Part shown: positions 8,063 through 15,918 of the stretch, piece after piece | How the letters are laid out: each line of letters starts with the position of its first letter | How positions within the stretch are numbered: position 1 is the first letter of the stretch | Source: JAFALX01 sp050734185 | Lineage (GTDB): Bacteria; Chloroflexota; Dormibacteria; Aeolococcales; Aeolococcaceae | NCBI GenBank assembly: GCA_050734185.1 | Contig: JBOHUE010000090.1 | Location: forward strand, 1 to 37,127 | Direction: 5' to 3' | Length of the DNA stretch: 37,127 bases | Program-made: the position numbers and the translations under genes | Notes under the pieces: generated by a model | Told to the model about the DNA's origin: nothing | The model's database searches: none | What the model saw: the letters and a program-made list of their open reading frames with translations, nothing else

Positions 8063-8755
8063 TCAGCCGGCGACAGCCGCCTCGATGGCGGCCACCCCTG
8101 CCGCGGGGCCGCGCTCGTGGCGGAACACCGCTGTGCCGGCGACGAGGACGTCGGCCCCGGCATCGACGCACGCCCGCGCGTTGGAGGCATCGACCCCGCC
8201 GTCGACCTCGATCTCGGTGTCGAGACCCTGGAGTGTGATCTCCTCGCGGACACGGGCCACCTTGCGCAGCGTTCGCGGGATCAGCTTCTGCCCGCCCCAT
8301 CCGGGATCGATCGTCATGACGAGCGCGAGGTCCATGACCTCGAGCACGTCGTCGAACACGAGCGCCGGCGTGCTCGGGTTGATCGCCGCGCCGGAGCGGC
8401 AGTCGAGCTCGCGGATGCGCGTCAGGGTGCGATGCAGATGGGGGCAGGCCTCGTAGTGGACCGTGATCGCATCGGCGCCGGCGTCACGAAACAACTCCAG
8501 GTGCTTGTCGGGCTCGACGATCATCAGGTGCAGCTCGAGCGGGAGCTGTGTCTCGCGCTTGAGCACGCGGACCGTGTCCGTTCCGAACGTGAAGTTCGGC
8601 ACGAACACACCGTCCATCACGTCGACGTGCAGGCGCTCGACCCCGCTGCCCTCGAGGGAGTGCACGGCCTCGGTGATCTGGCCGAAGTCCGCGGCCAGCA
8701 TGCTCGGGGCGATGCGGATTGCGTCGCGGCACGGCGACCAGGTCGAGCGAGGCAT
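8063..8755 (-). CDS. rpe: ribulose-phosphate 3-epimerase
   Basis: 230-residue TIM-barrel enzyme interconverting ribulose-5-phosphate and xylulose-5-phosphate. Family motifs are intact: IAPSMLAADF at 15-24, HVDVMDGVFVPN with His43 and Asp45, ELHLMI with His76, TIDPGWGGQ around 149-156, and EVDGGV with Asp185. His43, Asp45, His76 and Asp185 are the expected metal and acid-base residues. The ATG at 8755 gives the normal family length; the frame is open 20 codons further up, but those residues have no family match. It lies 37 nt after pgl and 16 nt before glgP in the same operon. Confidence 0.95.
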   Translation of the reverse strand: MPRSTWSPCRDAIRIAPSMLAADFGQITEAVHSLEGSGVERLHVDVMDGVFVPNFTFGTDTVRVLKRETQLPLELHLMIVEPDKHLELFRDAGADAITVHYEACPHLHRTLTRIRELDCRSGAAINPSTPALVFDDVLEVMDLALVMTIDPGWGGQKLIPRTLRKVARVREEITLQGLDTEIEVDGGVDASNARACVDAGADVLVAGTAVFRHERGPAAGVAAIEAAVAG

Positions 8756-8792
8756 CCGCGGATTTTTGCAGAAGACTATGGCGAGCTGAGGC

Positions 8793-9524
8793 TCAGCCTC
8801 CCGCAGCCGCCTCATCCATGATCCAGACGAGGCGGCCGTCCACTGGCTGCACCAGCGCGGCGGGTGTGGTGCCTGCGGCCGTGTCGCGGAGCGCGTTGAC
8901 CTTGCTCGCGCCGGTGACGATGAAGACCACGAGCGACGCTGCGTTGATCGTCGGGTAGGTCAGCGTCAGGCGCTCGTTCGGAGCGTAGTCCGCGAGCCCG
9001 CGTGTCACCCAGCGATCCCTCACGGACAGCGCCGGTGTTCCGGGGAACAGCGACGCCGTGTGGCCGTTCTCACCGAGGCCGAGCACGATGCAGTCGAGTC
9101 GCGGTGCGCCACCGGGGCCATCCTCCAGATCGCCGTGCAGCGTGACCGCGTACTCGTCGGCGGCGAGGTCCAGATCTGTGTGCTCCGCCGGCATGCGGCG
9201 CACCCGCTCGGGGTCGATCGGGACCCTCGTCAGCAGGCTTTCGCGGACGAGGCGATAGTTGCTGCCGGCATCATCCGGCGAGACGGCGCGCTCGTCGCTG
9301 AAGTACACGGACCAGACCGGCCAGTCGATCGCGCTGAGATACGGCTCACGCCCGAGCCGGTCAAAGAGCCGTGCCGGAGTGCTGCCGCCGGAGAGAGCAA
9401 TGGCAAACCTGCCGTTGGCCGCGCAGGCAACGTCAGACTCGCGGCGCAGCAGCTCGGCGGCCGCGTCAGCCACGGCGTCCGCGTCCGGACGCACGGCGAT
9501 CTCTCCGTGCAGAGATTCACTCAT
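8793..9524 (-). CDS. pgl: 6-phosphogluconolactonase
   Basis: 243-residue enzyme of the DevB/SOL family that hydrolyses 6-phosphoglucono-delta-lactone, the G6PDH product, to 6-phosphogluconate. Motifs: ALSGGSTP near the N-terminus, YFSDERAVSPDDAGSNYRL in the middle, and GLGENGHTASLFPGTPAL, which carries the catalytic His. The ATG at 9524 overlaps the 3' end of opcA by 8 nt, so the two are translationally coupled. It sits directly after the G6PDH genes, matching pathway order. Confidence 0.95.
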   Translation of the reverse strand: MSESLHGEIAVRPDADAVADAAAELLRRESDVACAANGRFAIALSGGSTPARLFDRLGREPYLSAIDWPVWSVYFSDERAVSPDDAGSNYRLVRESLLTRVPIDPERVRRMPAEHTDLDLAADEYAVTLHGDLEDGPGGAPRLDCIVLGLGENGHTASLFPGTPALSVRDRWVTRGLADYAPNERLTLTYPTINAASLVVFIVTGASKVNALRDTAAGTTPAALVQPVDGRLVWIMDEAAAGG

Positions 9525-10572
9525 CCGTCTTGGCGATTGCGGCGCGGACGACGGCCTGCGCATACACGTCGTCGTCCTCCCCCTCGGCCAGCAACCGCGC
9601 AATCAACAGACCATCAGGCTCCTGCGGCGACAGCGTCATGCTCGAGGCAACCATCCCCGCGTCGACGTCGATGGACGTGCACAGGATGCCGCCGCGGCGC
9701 TCGACGTCGATACGCGCGGTGTGCCGTCCGTCGGCGCAGCGGATGCGCACGTGCTCCAGCTCGCCTGCCCGGTTGCCCTTGGCGGGCACCTCGCGCAGGA
9801 CGACGTCGGGCCCGCCGGCCGAAGGCCACGACAGCCGCGACTCCAGCCACCCGGTGAGCAGGAGCGCTTGGGTCGATGAGCTTGCGCCCGCGCTGATCAT
9901 GTCGACGCCGGTGATTCGCCGTAGCCACGCGCGCATCGCGGGACCCGCGAACGCGTGGGCAATCGCCTCGCGCCACGGACGCAGGCGCTCCCACGCCATG
10001 TCGCCGACGTGGAGCGCGGTTTCGTAGGTGTTGACGTGTTCGCGAATCAGGCAGAGCGTGCCGTGCGGGTCCGAGTACGCCTCGGAGTCAAGGACTATCT
10101 GGTCGACCAGTGCCACGGAGTCGGGGCGGAACGCCTGGTCGAGCGGTGGCGCGCCGACGATCCAGAGGTGCACCGGGATGTCGGGGATCAGCAGCGGTTG
10201 CACGATGCTCGTGAGATGCAGCGCCGGCGCTCCACCGATGTCGATCCTCACCAGCTCCACGTAGCTGCCCTGCGGTGACTGCCGCAGCAAGATGTCGGAC
10301 TCGATCATCTGCGGGCGGTTGTGGTCGGCGCTGATGACGATTGCACGTGCGGGGTGGCGCTCCGCGACCATCACCGCGGTGTCGATCGCGCCCTCCACCA
10401 GAACTGGGTCGTTGCACGCCGCAATGATGTTCAGCACCGACAGGCGGACCTGAGTCGACTCAGCGCCCGCTGCACGCAATGCGCGGCGATGGAGGTCGTC
10501 GAGGGCCGCCGCAACGGCATGCAGGCCGCTGGCGTGGGTATGCCGCTGCACCGTCGGCGTGGCAACGCTCAC
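9517..10572 (-). CDS. opcA: glucose-6-phosphate dehydrogenase assembly protein OpcA
   Basis: 351-residue OpcA family protein, needed for assembly or full activity of G6PDH in cyanobacteria and actinobacteria. Recognisable family segments are RLSVLNIIAAC, HPARAIVI, ETALHVGDMAWERLRPWRE and the late LTGWLESRL. The start is a GTG overlapping the zwf stop by 4 nt (GTGA); the open frame upstream of it is only a zwf shadow. Its position between zwf and pgl is the usual one and supports the call. OpcA is largely limited to a few phyla, so it is also a taxonomic hint. Confidence 0.9.
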   Translation of the reverse strand: MSVATPTVQRHTHASGLHAVAAALDDLHRRALRAAGAESTQVRLSVLNIIAACNDPVLVEGAIDTAVMVAERHPARAIVISADHNRPQMIESDILLRQSPQGSYVELVRIDIGGAPALHLTSIVQPLLIPDIPVHLWIVGAPPLDQAFRPDSVALVDQIVLDSEAYSDPHGTLCLIREHVNTYETALHVGDMAWERLRPWREAIAHAFAGPAMRAWLRRITGVDMISAGASSSTQALLLTGWLESRLSWPSAGGPDVVLREVPAKGNRAGELEHVRIRCADGRHTARIDVERRGGILCTSIDVDAGMVASSMTLSPQEPDGLLIARLLAEGEDDDVYAQAVVRAAIAKTDE

Positions 10573-12140
10573 GGCCGGTGCCACGCGCGACCATCGCGCG
10601 CGATCAGCTCGTCGCTCTCGACCGGTCCCCACGTCCCCGCGTCGTAGTTGGGCAGGCTCTCCGGGTCCGGTGGATGCGCGCGCCAGCCGTCGAGGATCGC
10701 CGTGTTGAAGCGCCACGACTCGAGCACCTCGTCCTCGCGCGCGAAGAGCGTGGGGTCGCCCTGCATGCAGTCGAGCAGGAGCCGCTCGTATGCCTCCGGC
10801 GGGTCGCGCAGGAACGCAGTGCCGTACAGGAAGTCCATGTTCACCGTGCGGATGCGCACGGCTTGTCCGGGTACCTTGGCGACGAACCGCAGCGTGATTC
10901 CCTCGTCCGGCTGGATGCGCAGCACGAGCAGGTTGGGATCGATGGCGTCGCTCGGCAGCGCACCCTCGCGCAGCACGCGCATGCCGCCGAACGCGGAATG
11001 CGGCACTCGCCGGAACTGGATGACGATCTCGGTGGCCCGCTTGACCAACCGCTTGCCGGTACGCACGTAGAACGGCGTGCCCGCCCAGCGCCAGTTGTCG
11101 ATGTCGATCTTCATCGCCACGAACGTCTCGCGCAGCGAGGCATCGCTCACGCCGGGTTCCTCGCGATAGCCGGCCACCGGTTCGCCGTCGACCCAGCCCT
11201 GTCCGTACTGGCCGCGCACGGTGCGCGCGAGTGCGTCATCGGGGTGGATGGGCCGCACAGCGCGCAGCAGCTTCACCTTCTCGTCGCGCACGGTCTCGGC
11301 GAGGAAGTTGCTCGGCGGCTCCATGCCCACCAGGGCGATGAGCTGCATGATGTGGTTCTGCACGATGTCCCGCAGCGCGCCGGCCTGCTCGTAGAACTGG
11401 GCGCGGTTCTCGATGCCGATGTTCTCGGCGACGGTGATCTGCACGTGATCGACGTACTGCCGGTTCCACAGCGGCTCGAAGATGCCGTTGGCAAACCGGA
11501 ACACGAGCAGGTTCTGCACCGACTCCTTGCCAAGGTAGTGGTCGATGCGATAGATCTGGTCCTCGCGGAAATACTCGTGGAGACGCTCGGTGAGCTCGCG
11601 CGCCGTGTGCAGGTCGCGGCCGAACGGCTTCTCCACGATGATGCGTGCGAAGCTGCCCGGCCGCTCCTCGTGGAGTCCCTGGTCGTGCAGCCAATTGGCA
11701 AGGCGAACGACGGCGCCGGGCGGGACGCTGAAGTAGAAGATGCGGTTGCCACCTGTGCCGCGCGTGCGGTCGGCGTCGTCGAGCGCGGCCACCAGCGCTG
11801 TGCCGCCCTCAGGGGTCTCGTCGTACGTCACATAATGGAGACCCTCGGCGAAGCCGTTCCACACGTCGTCACTGACCGGAACGCGACCGTGACGGCGCAC
11901 CGCGTCGTGCATCGCGTTGCGGAAGTCGACCTCGGTGGTTGCGCGGCGTCCGGCGCCGATCACCGTCGTCCCCGGCGCCAGCATTCCCTCCGCCTGCAGC
12001 GCAAACAGCGCCGGCACCAGCTTGCGTTGCGTGAGGTCGCCGGTGGCTCCGAAGATGACGATGCTGCAAGGCGATGGGATGCGCGCGGAACGCAAGCCCT
12101 CGAGCAGGGGGTTGGGCTCGAGCTCGACGGCCCCGGTCAT
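10569..12140 (-). CDS. zwf: glucose-6-phosphate 1-dehydrogenase
   Basis: 523-residue G6PDH, which oxidises glucose-6-phosphate to 6-phosphogluconolactone and is the main NADPH source of the pathway. The nucleotide-binding motif GATGDLTQRK is at 31-40, the substrate Lys171 lies in IVEKPFGRDL, and the signature RIDHYLGKESVQN holds catalytic Asp200, His201 and Lys205. Length and motif order are normal. It follows gnd after 3 nt and overlaps opcA by 4 nt. The GATGDLTxRK pattern is usual for NADP-using forms, though dual use cannot be excluded. Confidence 0.97.
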   Translation of the reverse strand: MTGAVELEPNPLLEGLRSARIPSPCSIVIFGATGDLTQRKLVPALFALQAEGMLAPGTTVIGAGRRATTEVDFRNAMHDAVRRHGRVPVSDDVWNGFAEGLHYVTYDETPEGGTALVAALDDADRTRGTGGNRIFYFSVPPGAVVRLANWLHDQGLHEERPGSFARIIVEKPFGRDLHTARELTERLHEYFREDQIYRIDHYLGKESVQNLLVFRFANGIFEPLWNRQYVDHVQITVAENIGIENRAQFYEQAGALRDIVQNHIMQLIALVGMEPPSNFLAETVRDEKVKLLRAVRPIHPDDALARTVRGQYGQGWVDGEPVAGYREEPGVSDASLRETFVAMKIDIDNWRWAGTPFYVRTGKRLVKRATEIVIQFRRVPHSAFGGMRVLREGALPSDAIDPNLLVLRIQPDEGITLRFVAKVPGQAVRIRTVNMDFLYGTAFLRDPPEAYERLLLDCMQGDPTLFAREDEVLESWRFNTAILDGWRAHPPDPESLPNYDAGTWGPVESDELIARDGRAWHRP

Positions 12141-12143
12141 GCG

Positions 12144-13094
12144 CTATCCGGCGGTGGTGGGCTGTTGCTGCTCGACGCGCACGGCATGCCCGCCGAACTG
12201 GTTGCGCAGCGCGGCGATCACCTTGTTGCCAAAGCCGTCAGGAAGCCGCGACTGATAGCGCATCATCAGCGAGATCGCGAGCACCGGTGCCGGAACGTCG
12301 AGCTCCATGGACTCCTCGACGGTCCACCGTCCCTCGCCGGAGTCCTCCACCCACCCGCGCAGCTCGTCGAGATGCGGATCTGCTGCGAAGGCGCGCTCAC
12401 CGAGCTCGAGAAGCCACGAGCGGATCACGCTGCCGTGGTTCCACAGGTCCGCGATGCCATGCAGGTCGAGCGCGCCGAAGTCCTGCTTCGCCTCGAGAAT
12501 GGCGAAGCCCTCCGCGTAGGCCTGCAGCATCCCGTACTCGATGCCGTTGTGCACCATCTTCACGAAGTGACCGGCTCCGGTCGGGCCGGCGTGCAGAAAG
12601 CCGCCGGGAGGCGCCAGTGTCTCGAAGATGGGCCGGTAGCGCTCCACCGCCGCGGTGTCGCCGCCGACCATCAGGCAGAAGCCCACCTCGAGGCCCCAGA
12701 CACCCCCACTGGTTCCACAATCGAGGTACGAGATCCCCTTGTTCTTCGCGGCGTCTCCGCGCGTCACCGAGTCGTGGTAGTTGCTGTTGCCGCCGTCGAT
12801 GATCGTGTCGCCAGGCTGTAGCAGTGTGAGCAGCTGATCGACGGACTCCTGAGTGATCCGGCCGGAGGGGACCATCAGCCACACACCGCGCGGCGCCGGC
12901 AGCGCGGCGACCAGCTCCTGCAGTGACGACGCCGTCTGAGCGCCGAATTGCGCGACAGAGTCGCGCGCCTGCGGGCTGGGGTCGAACGCCACAACGGTGA
13001 AGGCGCCGTCACGGCGGAGCCGATGCACCATGCCGTTGCCCATCTTCCCGAGCCCGACAAAACCGAGGGTGAGCGGCGCCGTTCCGTCGCTCAT
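12144..13094 (-). CDS. gnd: 6-phosphogluconate dehydrogenase, short form, probably NAD-linked
   Basis: 316-residue decarboxylating 6-phosphogluconate dehydrogenase giving ribulose-5-phosphate. The Rossmann motif GFVGLGKMGNGM is at 11-22; substrate motifs are DGGNSNYHDS (100-109), GTSGGVWGLE (127-136) and GHFVKMVHNGIEYG with catalytic Lys179 and Asn183. It is the short class (about 300 residues, versus ~470 for the common NADP enzyme). Beta-strand 2 ends VVAFDPS; the acidic Asp38 is typical of NAD-binding folds and would disfavour NADP. The operon may thus make NADPH at the first oxidation and NADH at the second. The ATG overlaps the tal-pgi stop (ATGA); the open frame upstream is a shadow of that gene. 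Confidence 0.93.
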   Translation of the reverse strand: MSDGTAPLTLGFVGLGKMGNGMVHRLRRDGAFTVVAFDPSPQARDSVAQFGAQTASSLQELVAALPAPRGVWLMVPSGRITQESVDQLLTLLQPGDTIIDGGNSNYHDSVTRGDAAKNKGISYLDCGTSGGVWGLEVGFCLMVGGDTAAVERYRPIFETLAPPGGFLHAGPTGAGHFVKMVHNGIEYGMLQAYAEGFAILEAKQDFGALDLHGIADLWNHGSVIRSWLLELGERAFAADPHLDELRGWVEDSGEGRWTVEESMELDVPAPVLAISLMMRYQSRLPDGFGNKVIAALRNQFGGHAVRVEQQQPTTAG

Positions 13095-15916
13095 CGCGCC
13101 ACGCCCGCCGCCGAGCATGCGTTGGTCAGACTGTCGATACCCTCGATCAGGTCGCCGCTCACGTGCACCCGGATGACGCGGCGACCGTGGTCGCGCAGCG
13201 ACTGCAGATCGCCGGCAGCCTGCGCCTGCTTGAGCACCGAGAAGGTGAAGCGCTGATCGGGGATGGGAACGTCCTCGTGGTCGTCGCCGGTGATCTGGAT
13301 GTAGACGCCGGTGTTCGGCCCGCCCTTGTGCAGCTGCCCGGTGCTGTGCAGGAACCGCGGTCCGAACCCGAACGTGGTTGCCACCTGACGCGCGTCGCGA
13401 ATCTGCACGCGCAGGCGCTGCATCGCAGCCTCGTTGGCGGCGTTGGGCGTGACGTACGCCATCAGCGCGACGTAGTCGCCGGCTGACGCGCTGTCGACAT
13501 GACTGCGCAGCACGTCGGCGGGTGAGTCGCCGGCGCCGCCGAAGACGCTGATCCCGCCTGCGCTCGCTGTCGGCGACTCCTGCGGGAGCGCCCCCGTCTG
13601 CTCGTAGACAGCCAGCACGCGACTGGTGTTGTCCTTGGACTCCTGCACGTTGGGCTCGTCGAACGGATCGATGTGCAGCGAGGCGCCCGCGACCGCCGTG
13701 GCGAACTCCCAGCGAAAGAACTCGGCGCCCAGATCGAGCAGATCGCTCAGGTCGAACGTCACGACGGGAAGGCCGGCGCTGCGCAGCGCGCTGACGGCCG
13801 GGTCGAACACGGCATCGTCGCCGAGTCGCAGCGCCACGAACAGCCGGTCGGCGCCGTAGACCGCCGGGTCGCCGATGGGTTCGGTGCCGATCGGAATCAG
13901 TCCCTTGCCCTCCTTGCCGGTGCTCTCGGCGAGCAGCTGCTCCGCCCACAGCGAGTACGCCGCGATCCGGTCGGGCGCGAGGATCGTCACCTTGTCACGG
14001 CCCTGGTCGTGCAGCGTGCCGAGGATCGTGCCCAGCATCACTCCGGGGTTGAGGTCTGGCGGCACGCCGTCTGCGCAGAGCTGACGCATAGCCGACGCCC
14101 GGTTGAGCAGTTCCTCGGCATCGATCCCCATCACTGCTGCCGGCACCAGTCCGAAATAGCTGAGCGCCGAGTACCGACCGCCGATGTCCTGCGGGTTTTG
14201 GAACACGCGACGGAAACTGCGCTCCTGCGCCGTCTGTGTCAGCGATGTCGCCGGGTCGGACACGGCGATGAAGTGACGGCCCGGCTCGGGAATGCCGGCC
14301 GCGCGCACGAATTCCCAGAAGTGGGCCAGGTGCGACAGCGTCTCGAGCGTCTTGCCGGACTTGCTCGAGACGATGAAGCCGGAGCGGCGCGGATCAAGCG
14401 AGCGGGTGATCTCGGCGATCGCGGCCGGGTCGGTCGTGTCGAGCACGTGCATCACCGGCTGCCCCGGAGCGCTCCCAAACGACGTGCGCAACACCTCGGG
14501 GCACAGGCTCGACCCGCCCATCCCGAGGAGCACGCAGTCGGTCCACCCCGCCTCGCGCACCTCGCTGCCCAGACCGATGAGCTCGGCGACCCGCCCCCGC
14601 ATGGTCTGGGTCACGTCGAGCCAGCCGAGGCGGTTGCGAATCACCGCGGCGTGAGCGGAGTCGCCGGGCTTCCAGAGGTCGGGGTCTCGCTTCCACACGC
14701 GCGTCGCGACGCTCACCGCTGCGTCCGAGTGCAGTGCAGCCCGCACAGCGTCGGTCGCGGTGCTCAGCTCGACGTGCTGGCGGGAGGTGAACCCGCTGTG
14801 CAGCCGGTCCACCTTCAACACCACGTCGCGGAGCATCGCGTTGTACGCGTCGGCAAACGTCTTGACACCTGCGTCGAGCAGATCCTGCGTCACCTGTCCC
14901 ATATCGATACCGACGTCCGCGAGCTGCGCCATCACGTCGTGGGCCTCCTCGCGATCGTCGCGGACGGTGTCGCCGGCGATGACGCCGTGGTCGTGGAATG
15001 CCGTTATCGTCGCCGGCGGCATGGTGTCGATCGTCTGCGGTCCGATGAGCGCTTCGGCGTACACCACGTCGCGATAGTTCGGGTTCTTCGCCGACGTGCT
15101 CGCCCACAGCACGCGCTGCGCCTTCGCTCCCGCCTCCGCGAGCCGGCTGAACCGTGCGTCGCCGAACCGGTGCTCGAACGTCTCATAGGCCACGCGTGCG
15201 TTGGCGATGGCCGCCTTGCCCATCAGTCCTTCGAGGATCGGGTTGCCCGGGTCGGCCTCGAGCTTCTTCTGCAGCATGCCATCGACGACGGTGTCGACGC
15301 GGCTCACGAAGAACGACGCGACGGAGTGCACGTCGAGTGACTCGCCGCGATCGTTGCGGCTCGACAGCGCGTCGATGTACTGGTCCACGACGCGGTCGTA
15401 CATCGACAGCGCGAACAGCAGAGTGATGTTGATGTTGCGCCCGCGCTCGAGGCTCGCGTTGATCGCCGGCAGGCCCTCGAGGGTCGCTGGAATCTTGACC
15501 ATGAGGTTCGGCCGAGCCACGCGGTTCCAGAGCGCCTGCGCCATGGCAACCGTGCCCTCGGTGTCGTGTGCCAGGTTGGGCGCGACCTCGAGCGACACAA
15601 AGCCGTCGCCGCCGCTCGTGCGCTCGTACACCGGCCGCAGGATGTCGGCGGCGCGCTGGATATCGCTGATCGCCAGCGAGAAGAAGATCTCGTTGGGATC
15701 GGTGACGCCGTCATCGACGAGCTGCAGGATCTGCTCGTCGTAGTCCGTGCCATCCGCGATCGCCTTCTGGAAGATCGAGGGGTTGCTGGTGAGGCCGGTG
15801 ACGTTGTCCTCGTTGATCATCCGCTCGAGCTGGCCGGTCGTGACCAGCTCACGGCTGATGTAGTCCAGCCAGACGCTCTGGCCCCGCTCGCCGAGCTGCT
15901 GCAGCGGATTGGCCAT
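13091..15916 (-). CDS. tal-pgi: bifunctional transaldolase/glucose-6-phosphate isomerase fusion
   Basis: 941-residue fusion in one uninterrupted frame. Residues 1 to ~365 are transaldolase: TSNPSIFQKAI near residue 43 and Schiff-base Lys141 in NLMVKIPATLEGLPAI. From about 390 on it is phosphoglucose isomerase: a GMGGSSLCPEV segment, VSSKSGKTLET in the first sugar-isomerase domain and a QRSFRRVFQNPQDIGGRYSALS region. The fusion lets one polypeptide return sedoheptulose-7-phosphate carbon to fructose-6-phosphate and on to glucose-6-phosphate, allowing cycling through the oxidative branch. Fusions of this kind are known in several phyla. It starts 2 nt after the tkt stop and overlaps gnd by 4 nt. 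Confidence 0.94.
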   Translation of the reverse strand: MANPLQQLGERGQSVWLDYISRELVTTGQLERMINEDNVTGLTSNPSIFQKAIADGTDYDEQILQLVDDGVTDPNEIFFSLAISDIQRAADILRPVYERTSGGDGFVSLEVAPNLAHDTEGTVAMAQALWNRVARPNLMVKIPATLEGLPAINASLERGRNINITLLFALSMYDRVVDQYIDALSSRNDRGESLDVHSVASFFVSRVDTVVDGMLQKKLEADPGNPILEGLMGKAAIANARVAYETFEHRFGDARFSRLAEAGAKAQRVLWASTSAKNPNYRDVVYAEALIGPQTIDTMPPATITAFHDHGVIAGDTVRDDREEAHDVMAQLADVGIDMGQVTQDLLDAGVKTFADAYNAMLRDVVLKVDRLHSGFTSRQHVELSTATDAVRAALHSDAAVSVATRVWKRDPDLWKPGDSAHAAVIRNRLGWLDVTQTMRGRVAELIGLGSEVREAGWTDCVLLGMGGSSLCPEVLRTSFGSAPGQPVMHVLDTTDPAAIAEITRSLDPRRSGFIVSSKSGKTLETLSHLAHFWEFVRAAGIPEPGRHFIAVSDPATSLTQTAQERSFRRVFQNPQDIGGRYSALSYFGLVPAAVMGIDAEELLNRASAMRQLCADGVPPDLNPGVMLGTILGTLHDQGRDKVTILAPDRIAAYSLWAEQLLAESTGKEGKGLIPIGTEPIGDPAVYGADRLFVALRLGDDAVFDPAVSALRSAGLPVVTFDLSDLLDLGAEFFRWEFATAVAGASLHIDPFDEPNVQESKDNTSRVLAVYEQTGALPQESPTASAGGISVFGGAGDSPADVLRSHVDSASAGDYVALMAYVTPNAANEAAMQRLRVQIRDARQVATTFGFGPRFLHSTGQLHKGGPNTGVYIQITGDDHEDVPIPDQRFTFSVLKQAQAAGDLQSLRDHGRRVIRVHVSGDLIEGIDSLTNACSAAGVAR

Positions 15917-15918
15917 GC

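Noticed and set aside
10479..12821. A 780-codon plus-strand open frame
   Set aside because: It lies antisense to zwf and gnd, whose proteins have full catalytic motifs; its translation is Arg/His/Asp-rich with no family features. Long antisense frames are common in G+C-rich genes.
13673..15340. A 555-codon plus-strand open frame
   Set aside because: Antisense shadow of tal-pgi; low-complexity Arg/His-rich translation.
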